Positions 10,960-20,835 of a stretch of DNA of 64,000 nt are shown piece after piece. This DNA comes from Ichthyophis bannanicus (taxonomy: Eukaryota; Chordata; Amphibia; Gymnophiona; Ichthyophiidae), in contig CM066033.1 in NCBI GenBank assembly GCA_033557465.1, forward strand, positions 13,517,080-13,581,079, in the 5' to 3' direction. The position numbers were made by a program, and so were the translations under genes. Each line of letters opens with the position of its first letter. The first letter of the stretch is position 1. Under the pieces are notes generated by a model. It made no database searches, had not been told where the DNA came from, and saw only the letters and a list, made by a program, of their open reading frames with translations.

Positions 10960-12475
10960 ATGCCGGGTAGACCGCAGTGTTTGGCCTGCAGTACCCGGCA
11001 GGGAACGGTGCCTGATGCCGGTGTCTGTAGAGGCTGTGCAGCAGAGGCCGCCTCAGTTGAGCAGGAAATGTAAATGGGTATGTCCCAAGATTTGCTGGCT
11101 TCCGACTGCCAGGGCTCAGGGGATCCTCTGAAAGAAGGGCATGTGCCATCCTCTCCTCTGCCTTTAGCTTTAAAGCTGTTGGCCCCTCCGCAGTCGCAAC
11201 CCACATCCTCTACTTCCTCAGGAACACTGGAAGGAGGAGGCTGGGGAGGGTGTTTTCCCCTGAATTTGTCTTAATGCTGCATAAGGCATTTTGTTTGCAC
11301 CAGCAGGGAGCGAGTGGGCTGTCAACTAAGCAGGGACGTGTGCCGGCAAGGCAGGAGGGAGTCAAGGAGCATGAGGAGGCGGTCGTTCCGCCTAAGCAAG
11401 CTAAACCTGCGAGTGAGGATATTCACCGATCCCCTCAGTCCGAGACTCTGGAGGGCGAGGTCTTCGACAGAGAATTGGGGGACAATGAGGAGGAACTCGA
11501 AGAAGGAGAGATTCCAGAAGTGGAACAGGTCCGGCATGTTCGAGTTTTCCATAGGGAAGAACTCCCGGCATTGATTGGCGAGTCCCTGAAAGTGCTCAAT
11601 ATCGCGGCGGACATTCCAGCAGACAAGGAGGTGTTGGAAGACCCGCTGCATCAGACGGTCAGGAAATCTCAGAAGGTTTTTCCAGTGCACCGGGTGGTTC
11701 GGCAGATCATTCAGGAGGAATGGAATCAGCCGGAGTCCGGCTTAAGGGGCATGTGGTCTATGGCACGCTTGTACTCCTTGCCAGAGTTGGAGAAAGAGCT
11801 GCTGCTAAAGTGGATGCAGCGGTGTCTGCGGTGACAAAAAGAGATGAATATTCCAGTTGAGGGAAGTGCGGCCCTTAAGGATACCCAGGATAGGAAGCTG
11901 GATACATTGCTAAAACAGGCCTTTGATGTCAGTGCCCTGGCTCTCCAGGCATCAGTGTGTGGGGCCTGGGTAGCCAGGGCTTGCCTATAGTGGTCGCGTG
12001 GTCGCAGCAACTTCAAGTGGCTGGCGACCTTTCCGGAAATGCACAGGGGGAAGCAGCCAGGATTGAGTCTGGAGCGGCTTACCTAGCGGATAGTCAATAC
12101 GATCTCATTAGAAGCTTAGTGAAGAATATGGCTTCGGTGGTAGCGGCTTGTCATTACCTTTGCGCAATTGGGCGGCAGATGCTTCTTCTAAATTATGCCT
12201 CAGCAGGCTTCCCTTTAAGGGAACGTTGCTTTTTGGAGAGGATCTGGATAAATTAGTGAAGAAGCTCGGCAAGACTAAGGGAGGCAGGCTCCTTGAGGAT
12301 AGGCCGAAGCAGAGTCATATTCCCGCTCCCGCGTGTAGTCAGCCGCGGGAGTTTCAGAAGTTTTGTGCAGGTAGGTCAGTGCCTTTTCAGAGGGGCTATT
12401 CGGCAGGGTTTCTGGGAGCAGGAAGGGGTTTTGGGGCCTCTTCCTCCGCCTCTGGTCCTAGGAAGCCACAATGAA
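10960..12475 (+). pseudogene. DIRS gag, broken (D3)
   Basis: The ATG at 10960 opens a frame with CLAC...CRGC, parallel to CPSC...CRGC of D5, and is stopped near 11070. The main body, 11250-11834, contains ELEEGEIPEVEQVRHVRVF and REELPALIGESLKVLN, closely matching D5 gag. It stops at 11834; further pieces (TKKRDEYSS region, LDTLLKQAFDVSALALQAS, then KLVKKLGKTKGGRL) follow in other frames to 12475. The acidic stretch and the Gly/Ser/Phe-rich end are shared with D5. Several frameshifts and stops make it inactive. Confidence 0.8.
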
Positions 12476-12479
12476 ACAA

Positions 12480-13061
12480 CGGGGGCCCAGGAGGGAATTC
12501 TGCCTGTGGGGAGCCAACTAAGGCAGTTTTTCTCCGCCTGAGCCCAGGTCACATCCAATCAGTGGGTTCTGGAGGTGGTCTGAGAAGGATATGCCCTCGA
12601 GTTTCCAAGACCAGTTCTTCCTGCATTCATGCAGTCTCCTTGCAGATCCCCGGCAAAGGTCGCGGCGGTGGAGGACACGCTTGCATGGGTGCTATGTTGG
12701 GGGTGGTTGTACCGGTACCCTTAGACCAGTATGGTTATGGTTGATACTCCATTTATTTTGTAGTACCCAAGAAGAAGGGTTCCTTTCAGCCGATCCTCGA
12801 CCTAAAACGGCTCAATCGTTGTGTTAGGGTTCCTCATTATTGCATAGAAACTCTGAAGTCCGTGATTGTGGCCGTGCAGCAGGGGGAGTTTCTGACGGCT
12901 CTAGATCTCACAGAGGCATATTTGCATAGTCCCGTACGCGAGTCGCATCAGCAGTTTCTGCGGTTTGCCATGCCAAGGGGGCATTTTCAGTTTCAAGCCT
13001 TGCCATTCGGCCTGCGACGGCCCCGCGGACCTTTACCAAGGTGATGGTCGTGGTTGCCGCG
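12480..13061 (+). pseudogene. DIRS pol N-terminal part of RT (D3)
   Basis: Begins with LRQFFSAWAQVTSNQWVLEV, as in D5. RT motifs visible: LDLTEAYLHSPVRESHQQFL with the first catalytic Asp, then RFAMPRGHFQFQALPFGL. A frameshift lies near 13015, after which TFTKVMVVVAA continues to 13061. The coding sequence resumes in frame at 18426 (ALRKEGILVHPYL), across an ERV inserted between two alanine codons. Confidence 0.8.
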
Positions 13062-13777
13062 TGATTTGCTTCAAGAAAGGCTAGCACACCTTGTAATAAA
13101 GACAAGGTATTTATTTATAAACAAAGCAAGGATAACTTGAAATTCACTTATTTAACTTATTTACTTATACTTATTTAGAAAGGCAAATCATTCACTTATT
13201 TACCTATGATTAGTTAGAAATAATTACAGGAGAATAATACATCACTGATAGAGTTCTGAACTTCATCTCATGTCACACTTCGACTAAATGGATCCCTGAT
13301 TCAGCCAGACAAGAGACTTCTCAAATCGGGAGATTTTCCAGGCAACGCGTCTGCTCCATGGAAGAGATCCCGCTGTTCCTCTCCTCTGGCTGAGAAAGGT
13401 ACCCACTTTATCCTGTTGCAAAGACAACCAGTTCCATCAGGTGACATACACATAATATAGGGTCAGCTATCCATTAAACACAATCAAGACACTGGCCAGA
13501 GGTCTGAGAATGCTCAAGGGATTCCCCCCCCCCCCAAATGGTTTTAGAAGCTCAAAACTCTACAATTACAATTGAGGAATTCTTCTACATTTGCTAGGTG
13601 AATTGTTCTCCTTAATTGGTCTACATTTGCTAGAAGAATTCCTCCCATCCTGTCCTCCAGTATCTCTCTGTAGTTATGCAAGCAGTTTCTCACCAAACTG
13701 CAAAACTGAGGTTGAATTAACCCCTAACTCACTGCTGATGCATAATCAGTAGTCAATTTTAATTCATTTGTACTACA
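13062..13777 (-). repeat. Left LTR of ERV-L-like provirus
   Basis: Read on the minus strand it starts TGTAGTAC after the purine-rich AAAGGACCAAA and ends in CA. AATAAA-type signals lie near the 3' end (13095-13125). The reverse complement is matched over its full length at 17491-18420. Confidence 0.75.
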
Positions 13778-13789
13778 TTTGGTCCTTTG

Positions 13790-14568
13790 ACTATTGATTA
13801 TGCATATAAGATATTGGCAACATAGTGGGGAATTTAGGTGGATGAAACATAGCAATGAAACTGGGTATGCATTGAATATAGCAACATATTATCTGTATCT
13901 GTTTCTTGATAATAAGTCCCCCAATGATCTGTCTGATGCTACCCATACTGGGCAGCCATCCAAATACTCAATCCCACCAATTAACATTAATATCTTGTTT
14001 GATATTTTTAGCTAGACTTTGCAAAGCTTGAATATGAGACTGAATGGAAGTAGCATGGTCAGTTAAATTAGAGCAACACATAACTTCAAAATGTTCACAT
14101 CCATAAATTGTGTTTTAAGAGTAAATAATCAATAGCTACTCGATTTTGCAAGACTGCCTTCCTAGCGCTTCTTAAATCAATAAATAATTCTTGTAAAGCA
14201 ACTGAAGTGTGATTAAGACTTTTTACCATGGTGCAAGCTAAGGTGTTAATTGTACGAGTGTTATGTAAGGCTAAACCAGGCACTCCTAGAAAGGAAACGG
14301 CTGCACTGGTATATTCTGCTTTAGAAAGTAAAGTAAATTTTGAATCATAATCTGCGGGTATCATAGCTGTTATTGTTCTTCTATTTCTAATTTTAATTTT
14401 AGGAGAGGGTGGCATAATAAGTCCTAATCTACTAAGTGTACAAGGCCCCCCTGTGAGATTACCTGGAATATAGGTATAAGTGATATTACCACAAGAAAAT
14501 AACCAACCTATTGGCAGTTTAACATTTCTACTATAACTAGCTTGTAATATTGTATTATTACAACTCAA
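13790..14568 (-). pseudogene. Retroviral env transmembrane subunit, partial
   Basis: The 14568-14095 frame ends with LQNRVAIDYLLLKH, the conserved ectodomain segment of retroviral TM proteins. After a frameshift the next frame gives a CX6CC motif (CEHFEVMCC), a coiled region and, across 13958, a hydrophobic membrane anchor (IIGGLIICICLLIMICCC is the version in the inverted copy). The LQNR..ID.LL form resembles that of alpharetroviruses and their relatives. The SU part has been lost except possibly the first residues. Stops and a frameshift make it nonfunctional. Confidence 0.7.
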
Positions 14569-14573
14569 CAGTG

Positions 14574-14940
14574 TTAGTTACATTTCTGCCACAATCCTAT
14601 GACAGATAGTGGGGCTAGGTAAATATCCCTGGAGGAGTCTAGTGGGGCAGTACTGGCTACCCTGCCAAGAAAATGAGAACTGCTCCCAATTCTCCTCTGA
14701 AATTGGAATATAAAAAATGCATTAGCTAAATCTATGACAGCATACCAGGTCCCTGCATGTCTTTGAATATTTTCAATAAGAGTAATTGTATCTGGTACAG
14801 CAGCGGTCAATCGAGGGGTGTACTTATTCAATTCCCTATAATCAACCGTCATTCTCCAACTGCCATCTGATTTCTTTACCGGCCAAACCGGATTGTTCCA
14901 GGCAGTGGTAACCGGCTTAATCACCCCCGCTTCTAGTAAT
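14574..14940 (-). pseudogene. ERV-L-like reverse transcriptase, N-terminal fragment
   Basis: A 116-codon frame contains NNPVWPVKKSDGSWRMTVDY followed by RELNKYTP, AAVPDTITLIE and WYAVIDLANAFF with the first catalytic Asp. The WRMTVDYRELN wording is characteristic of class III (ERV-L) enzymes rather than of gamma or beta retroviruses. The frame is lost just after LANAFF, and the rest of RT, RNase H and integrase is missing: env starts within a few bases. Confidence 0.75.
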
Positions 14941-15098
14941 TCCTGAATTGTTTCTCCTATTTCCTAATGTCCTCCCGGGATCCTATACGGCTTCATGCTT
15001 ACCATCTTAGTGGCAAGTGGCAACTTCACCGGTGACATTTTGAGGTGTCCTACAGTAACAGGTCTAGCAGACATATATGGTTTGACACCAAATTGATA

Positions 15099-15355
15099 TT
15101 ATTCATCATCAAGTGGCAGGGTCAACACCTTTATGTCTATCCCAATTATATACTCGGGAATGGGAACAATTAACACCGCGTATTTTCTCTTAGGCAATTG
15201 ACCAATTTTCATTTCCAATGTGGTTTGTACAGCATCTGTTTTCCTTCCTCCCAACCCAGTGATTGTAACATGCTGTCCTTTGAAATGTTTTGGATTCCCA
15301 TAGATTAAGGTGGCCTCCGCTCCAGTATCTACTAAGGCTCGGACCCTCTGAATGT
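15099..15355 (-). pseudogene. Retroviral aspartic protease fragment
   Basis: RALVDTGAEATLIYG carries the D-T-G active site; IIGIDI near the end is the usual second conserved block (family form GxD). About 85 codons remain. The 5' side is broken by a CR1 insertion at about 15356, so residues upstream of NIQRVRALV in this frame come from the CR1. Confidence 0.75.
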
Positions 15356-16088
15356 TAGAAACATAGAAACATAGAAATATGACGACAGAAAAAGACCACA
15401 TGGCCTATCTAGTCTGTCCTTCCATAACAACTACAACAGTCCACTTTTTGCCTTTAGAGATCCTCTGTGTTGGTCCCATGCTTTCTTGAATTCAGTTACT
15501 GTCCTCATCTCTACCACCTCCACTGGGAGACTATTCCACGGATCCACTACTCTTTCCGTAAAGAAATATTTCCGCATATCACTCCTGAATCTATCTCCCT
15601 TCACCCTCATCCCATGTCCCCTCGTAGCAGAACTTGCTTTCAATTGAAAGAGGCTCTCTCCCTGAACATTTATGCCACGGAGGTATTTAAACATCTCAAT
15701 CATATCACCTCTATCCCGCCTTTCCTCTAAGGTGTACATATTAAGATCCTTAAGTCTGTCCTCATATGCTTTATAATGAAGCCCATTAATCATTTTGGTA
15801 GCAACCCTCTGCACCGACTCCATCCTGTTCACATCCTTTTGAAGGTGCGGTCTCCAGAATTGCACACCATACTCCAAATGAGGTCGCACCAAAGACTTAT
15901 ACAGAGGCATTATCACCTCCTTTTTTCTGCTAGCCATTCCTCTCAGTATGCACCCCAGCATCCTTCTAGCTTTTGCCGTCGCCTTTTCCACCTGTTTAGC
16001 TACTTTAAGATCATCAGACACAACCACGCCTAGGTCCCGCTCTTCTTTAGTGGACAAAAGTGCTTCACCTCCTATACTGTATTGCTCC
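15356..16088 (-). mobile_element. CR1 LINE 3' fragment
   Basis: A 208-codon frame (16057-15431) is the C-terminal end of a CR1 ORF2: EERDLGVVVSDDLK, MPLYKSLVRPHLEYGVQFW, RKYFFTERVVDPWNSLP. The 3' end carries repeated AGAAACATAG, the CR1-type tail. It sits between gag and pro of the ERV-L-like provirus and differs in sequence from the CR1 at 57.6 kb. Confidence 0.85.
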
Positions 16089-16404
16089 CTTGGATATGTT
16101 CTTATGTTTCCAAAAAATGTCTAAATTTACATGGGGTCTCATGTCTTTACAGGTCCACCCTTCAACTGGAGCCTGGCCCACTTCCTAGTTTTGAAACAAA
16201 TCCTGTGCCCATGAAAGATCAGGATACAAATCAGAAGGTGGCACTGTGGGAATAGCATTTGATCTTGCTTCTCTAATCTCACCCTCCTTTCTTTTCCACT
16301 CATTCTTTTTCTCCTCTTCATTCACTTCGGAATCTTGCTTACTCCACATTCCTGTTTCCACTTGTCTTATTCAGCCCTCTCTTCTTATATATTTCCCACA
16401 AGCT

Positions 16405-17307
16405 CTATGTGTCAATTCCATCAATCTGTTCCCGTTTAACCCCATCTTTAAGGGGAGCAGTAAACATATCTTTCCTGGACACTCGGTTGTTTATATTTCC
16501 CTTCTGTCCCTCGGATCTATTCTCCCTTCTGTCACCAGCACTGTACGTTGGGCCCCATTCTTCCAATTCACCTAATTGTCTCACCGCTTCTATCACATGT
16601 GATAAAGGATTCCCTGTTTGGCTTATCAGTAAAGTCATAATAACATGTTTGTAAGCTGGTGGAGCCAAACGTATAATCTTATTCCTCATTGATACAGTCA
16701 TAGCACAATTCATTAACTGATCAGTTTGCCCTATAAAAATGGCAGTTTTCACGCCTTCCTCTTTAATGCGCTGAATAGCGTCGCGCAAAGTAAACCATTG
16801 TTTATCATTAAGGGGCCAATCAGCTTCGGCAGGATATTTAACGTTACATCCTTCTACTGCCAGTTGAAGTAAATTAGTCATATTTTGTGCTATGTGATTA
16901 TGAAACTGCTCTTGTGTCACAGGGTCAGAACTAATTAGACAGAATTTCTTAGCATCACCTCGATCTAGCTGTACTCCTGAAGCTCCAGTCTCATAAATAC
17001 GCACCATCCCGGTAATCAGTGATTCCCCAGGCTTCTGCCTAAACCTGTCCTGGATATCATTACTCTCTTGTTGGTTAAAATCCTCCACAGTATCTAGATT
17101 AACTCCTCCAGGATTTTGGGGAGTCCTCTGTACTTTTCTCCTATAAATTGGTTGTGCCTGATAGTTTTCATTCCTGACTCCTTGCTCTCCCTCAGAATTA
17201 GATGACTCAGTAGAATCCCAGATATTACCATCCCAGTCATCAGCATCCCAATTTACACCTGCTTTAGCAATAGACATGTGCACTTTCTTTGTATTTACTC
17301 TTCCCAT
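16405..17307 (-). CDS. ERV-L-like gag, N-terminal and capsid part
   Basis: An open frame of 300 codons begins at 17307 with MGRVNTKK, where a following Gly would allow myristoylation. An acidic N-terminal region (WDADDWDGNIWDS) precedes a capsid-like region from about residue 110. I recognise no zinc knuckle; the frame stops at 16405, and 16090-16400 has further frames with stops. I place it as gag by its position upstream of protease. The usual 5' leader and LTR are absent: the ATG directly abuts an inverted copy of the env 3' end. Capsid assignment is inference. Confidence 0.55.
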   Translation of the reverse strand: MGRVNTKKVHMSIAKAGVNWDADDWDGNIWDSTESSNSEGEQGVRNENYQAQPIYRRKVQRTPQNPGGVNLDTVEDFNQQESNDIQDRFRQKPGESLITGMVRIYETGASGVQLDRGDAKKFCLISSDPVTQEQFHNHIAQNMTNLLQLAVEGCNVKYPAEADWPLNDKQWFTLRDAIQRIKEEGVKTAIFIGQTDQLMNCAMTVSMRNKIIRLAPPAYKHVIMTLLISQTGNPLSHVIEAVRQLGELEEWGPTYSAGDRRENRSEGQKGNINNRVSRKDMFTAPLKDGVKREQIDGIDT

Positions 17308-17480
17308 GGCTGCTCAGTATGGGCAGCCTCAGACAGATCATTGGGGGACTTATTATCTGCATCTGTTTATTGATCATGATATGTTGCTGTATTCAATGCA
17401 TACCCAGTTTCATTGCTATGTTTCATCCACCTAAATTCCCCACTATGTTGCCAATATCTTATATGCATAATCAATAGTCA
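17307..17480 (+). pseudogene. Inverted second copy of env membrane anchor and tail
   Basis: Plus-strand frame WLLSMGSLRQIIGG followed by LIICICLLIMICCC and a short basic-poor tail ending at a TAG. The same sequence is the end of env on the minus strand at 13800-13957. It lies head to head with gag, which is not a normal proviral arrangement. Confidence 0.7.
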
Positions 17481-17490
17481 AAGGACCGAA

Positions 17491-18420
17491 TGTAGTACAA
17501 ATGAATTAAAATTGAATACTGATTATGCATCAGCAGTGAGTTAGGGGTTAATTCAACCTCAGTTTTGCAGTTTGGTGAGAAACTGCTTGCATAACTAGAG
17601 AGAGATACTGGAAGACAGGATGGGAGGAATTCTTCACCTAGCAAATGGAGACCAATTAAGGAGAACAATTCACCTAGCAAATTTAGAAGAATTCATCAAA
17701 TGTAATTGTAAAGTTTTGAGCTTCTAAAACCATGGGGGGGGGGGGATCCTTTGAGCATTCTCAGACGTCTGGCCAGCGTCTTGATTGTGTTTAATGGATA
17801 ACTGACCCTATACTATGTGTATGTCACCTGATGGAACTAGTTGTCTTTGCAACAGGATACAGTGGGTACCTTTGTCAGCCAGAGGAGAGGAACAGAGGGA
17901 TCTCTTCCATGGAGCTGGGGTTTCTAATCCCACAGGTGCTCCTTGTGGTCTTGGGCAAGCCACTCAACCCTCCATAGCCCATGTTCCCTGTAAGTATTAG
18001 CGTATGTGTCTCATATCCCTTCGTGCTAAATGTATCCCCCAATTATGTTGTGACCACTTTGACTGAAGGATAAGGTGGTATACAAAACTGTCTAAATAAA
18101 TAAATGGAGTGGACGCGTTGCCTGGAAAATCTCCCGATTGAGAAGTCTCTCTTGTCTGGCTGAATCAGGGATCCATTTAGTCAAAGTGTGACATGAGATG
18201 AAGTTCAGAACTCTATCGGTGATGTATTAGTCTCCTGTAATTACTTGCTTTCTAGTTATCTTTTCTAACTAATCGTAAGTAAATAAGAGAATGACTTGCC
18301 TTTCTAAATAAGTATAAGTAAATAAGTTAAATAAGTGAATTTCAAGTTATCCTTGCTTTGTTTATAAATAAACTCCTTGTCTTTATTACTAGGTGTGCTA
18401 GCCTTTATTGAAGCAAAGCA
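17491..18420 (+). repeat. Right LTR of ERV-L-like provirus, reversed
   Basis: Starts TGTAGTAC after AAGGACCGAA (a decayed polypurine tract) and ends GAAGCAAAGCA. AATAAA lies at about 18367. It is oriented plus, opposite to the internal genes, and is longer than the left LTR because of a SINE insertion. Confidence 0.75.
17922..18112 (-). repeat. MIR-like SINE in the right LTR
   Basis: The minus strand contains GGCTTGCCCAAGACCACAAG, the SINE core; the plus strand ends with GAAGGATAAGGTGGTATA and AATAAATAAAT. The left LTR lacks this block. The 3' part (TGTTGTGACCACTTTGA) matches the L2 tail at 24428. Confidence 0.7.
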
Positions 18421-19399
18421 CCATGGCGCTTCGCAAAGAAGGGATTTTGGTCCACCCGTACCTCAACGACTGGCTGATCCATGCGAAGTCCAAGGCAGAG
18501 AGTCAGAAGGCGATGACCAGATGGTTGGACTCCTAGGGGAGCTGGGTTGGGTTATCAATCTGGCAAAGAGTAGGTTGGTTCCCACTCAGGAAATCGAATA
18601 TCTTGGGGCAAGGTTCGACACCGGCAGGGACAGGGTGTTCTTGCCGGTTCAGAGAGCAAGGGAGCTGAGGCGCCTGGTGCAGCAGTTTCTTGCCTTGCCG
18701 GCGCCTTCGGCCTGGCATTATTTACAGGTTCTGGGGACTATGGTGGCAATTATCGAGTTGGTGCCGTGGGCCAGAGCTCACATGCAGCTGATTCAGCAGG
18801 CTCTACTCCGTCGATGGTCCTATCAGCATCAACCCTTATCCATGGTGCTCCCCTGCCCCTCAGCATCCAAGGCGGCTTTGCTGTGGTGGCTCTGCCCAGG
18901 GAACTTGGAGCGCGGAATGCCCCTCGAGCCTCCGCAGTGGCTGCAGTTGACGACAGATGCCAGTCTGACTGGTTGGGGGGCTCACTGTGAGGGCTGTTTC
19001 ACTCAGGGCCTCTGGAATGCAATGGAAGCCCAGTGGTCCATCAACAGATTGGAGCTGCGGGTGGTAGCTTTAGCTCTCAAAGCATTCGAACATTGAGTCT
19101 GCCAGAGGGCGGTCCGGGTGCTGTCCGACAATGTGACCACAGTGGCCTATATCAATCATCAGGGCGGCACGAGCAGTCCCCTATTGGAGGAGGAAGCGGA
19201 GAGCCTGTTGCAGTGGGCCGAAGCCCATCTAACATCCTTGTAGGCGCAACATGTGGCCGGGGTAGAAAACGTCACGGCAGGCTACCTGAGCAGGTACAAT
19301 ATAGATCACGGAGAATGGGAGCTTTGTCAGGAAGTGTACAAACAGGTGGTACCCCGTTGGGGGGCTCCAGTCATGGACCTCATGGCTTGGTGAAAGTTG
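18421..19399 (+). pseudogene. DIRS RT C-terminus and RNase H (D3)
   Basis: Resumes exactly where the sequence at 13061 breaks. It reads GILVHPYLNDWLIHAK: the catalytic pair YLDD is YLND, so the polymerase is dead even without frameshifts. After a shift near 18530, 18540-19096 gives ELGWVINLAKSRL, PSAWHYLQVLGTM and LTTDASLTGWGAHC (RNase H start with its first Asp). A stop at 19096 is followed by LSDNVTTVAYINHQGG and FLSR-like YLSR. The frame continues to VMDLMAW at 19386, where the Penelope-like element has inserted. Confidence 0.85.
19387..19399. repeat. Target-site duplication, left copy (Penelope-like element)
   Basis: TTGGTGAAAGTTG; the right copy at 23245-23257 is TTGGTGAGAGTTG, one mismatch in 13. 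Confidence 0.75.
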
Positions 19400-20037
19400 A
19401 AAATAATAAAGAACCCTAATCAGACCAAATTAAATCCCAAAGTAAAGTCCAATTAGATAAAGAATCCCCTTAAAACTTGCCAAAATTATTTTTGTTGGAG
19501 GATCGTCAGCCCAGTGTCCCAAATGTGTATTGTGAGACACCACTGTGACCCCTCCCTTTTATTAAGTAGAGCTTTAAAATGTGGACCGTAGCCCCAGACT
19601 TAGCTGTACCAAGCGCCAAAGCTTCCTCTGCACGACGAGCGCACGTTTCGGGTTTTAATGCTTCAAATCGAAAAAACCCTGCTTCAGGTTTAGAAAGATC
19701 AGCTAAAGGTTACACAGGCTGTGTAACCTTTAGCTGATCTTTCCAAACCTGAAGCAGGGTTTTTTCGATTTGAAGCATTAAAACCCGAAACGTGCGCTCG
19801 TCGTGCAGAGGAAGCTTTGGCGCTTGGTACAGCTAAGTCTGGGGCTACGGTCCACATTTTAAAGCTCTACTTAATAAAAGGGAGGGGTCACAGTGGTGTC
19901 TCACAATACACATTTGGGACACTGGGCTGACGATCCTCCGACAAAAATAATTTTGGCAAGTTTTAAGGGGATTCTTTATCTAATTGGACTTTACTTTGGG
20001 ATTTAATTTGGTCTGATTAGGGTTCTTTATTATTTTC
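19399..20037. repeat. Palindromic pseudo-LTR, arms of 319 bp
   Basis: The two arms are reverse complements around base 19718 (CACAG G CTGTG) with no length difference and only isolated mismatches, for example TTTAGAAAG against CTTTCCAAA. Penelope elements carry pseudo-LTRs in direct or inverted order; here the left one is inverted and complete to the insertion point. Confidence 0.9.
19743..19815 (+). ncRNA. Candidate hammerhead ribozyme in the pseudo-LTR
   Basis: CTGAAGC at 19749, then a helix GGGTTTT/AAAACCC closing a 16-base loop, then GAAAC at 19787, a short helix ACG...CGT and the triplet GTC at 19800-19802. This is the order of a hammerhead core (CUGANGA, stem II, GAAA, stem III, NUH). 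One core position differs (C for A at the end of CUGANGA) and stem I is weak. Hammerheads are known in Penelope-like terminal repeats. The palindrome carries the mirrored copy at about 19621-19693. Confidence 0.5.
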
Positions 20038-20067
20038 ACTTGATTTGGTTTTTTGAACCACTTTGCT

Positions 20068-20835
20068 ATGTCGTCGGAGATGTTTGCTTACACAGAAGAG
20101 CAGCTGATCCAATTGAAAAAGCACAAATCACTTTTTGAAGGGGACTCTCTTACTGCCACAGGGGATCTTCCCTCCACCGTTTTTGAGCTGAAGGATTTAC
20201 ATAAAAAAATTATACGGAACCAACTACATGGGTCAGCGATGGCGCAATATTTAAAGTCTTCAGTTTTACCTCGAGGTTTACGAGTCTTAAAACCTCCCAA
20301 ACAGTATACTGAGGATACTTCTTTTTTGAATAAATGGAATTCCATCTTAAATAAATGCGGTTTTGACCTGGTGGCTTTACTGGTGGAACGCTCCATTCAG
20401 GAGCAGGAATCCCTTGCTAAACAGGAGGAGGACCTTAAAAAGAAGGTGCTGGAATCTATTCCCCAGCCCAATTTTCAGGCTCAATGGTTGGAGATCCAGA
20501 AGCAATTGGACTCGTTTCATGATCATGTTCGTAATTTGAAGATCAAGAAATTCAAGCGGGACCAATCTGATTATATCAATGATTGTGTGTACAACTGGCC
20601 TTCTTTGAGGAAACAAACCTCACATAGACAGGTGTCCTTTAACTTGGCTTCTGATGACTCCTCCGACACCGACTATAGCGATCAGAGCATTTCGACGGGT
20701 GTTGTGGCCCGCCCTGAAGTAGTGGAACGCGGTCGTGGTAACTTACGCAACACACGCCGATCCCGCCGGCCCTACCAATCGGATTTTTGGCAGGGACCGG
20801 ACACCCGGTCCCGCACGAAGACTTGTCAGTCATAA
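20068..20835 (+). CDS. Penelope-like ORF1
   Basis: An open frame of 256 codons from the ATG at 20068 (MSSEMFAYTEEQL); an earlier in-frame TTG at 20053 is not needed. It has KSSVLPRGLRVLKPP and FLNKWNSILNKCGFDLV, blocks that I remember upstream of the RT in vertebrate Penelope-like elements. The C-terminal third is Ser/Asp-rich, then Arg-rich (RGRGNLRNTRRSRR). It overlaps the RT frame by about 49 bases in the -1 direction, so RT could be made by frameshifting or the proteins may once have been one. No enzymatic motif seen. Confidence 0.65.
   Translation: MSSEMFAYTEEQLIQLKKHKSLFEGDSLTATGDLPSTVFELKDLHKKIIRNQLHGSAMAQYLKSSVLPRGLRVLKPPKQYTEDTSFLNKWNSILNKCGFDLVALLVERSIQEQESLAKQEEDLKKKVLESIPQPNFQAQWLEIQKQLDSFHDHVRNLKIKKFKRDQSDYINDCVYNWPSLRKQTSHRQVSFNLASDDSSDTDYSDQSISTGVVARPEVVERGRGNLRNTRRSRRPYQSDFWQGPDTRSRTKTCQS

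Larger units (their letters stand above)
13062..18420 (-). mobile_element. ERV-L-like provirus with inverted ends
   Basis: Minus-strand gag, pro, RT and env pieces lie between two LTRs in opposite orientation. The left LTR (13062-13777) is correct for the minus strand; the right one (17491-18420) is reversed and is preceded by a second copy of the env 3' end in plus orientation (17307-17480). Both outer ends are the U5-type CA end. The flanks are CCGCG (left) and CCATG (right), a 5-bp target duplication if the two CpGs in the right copy decayed. Removing the unit restores the D3 coding frame. Most of pol is deleted. A CR1 and a SINE lie inside. Confidence 0.75.

Noticed and set aside
17289..17477. 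Small plus-strand membrane protein gene
   Set aside because: It is the inverted copy of the env anchor and tail of the ERV-L-like provirus.
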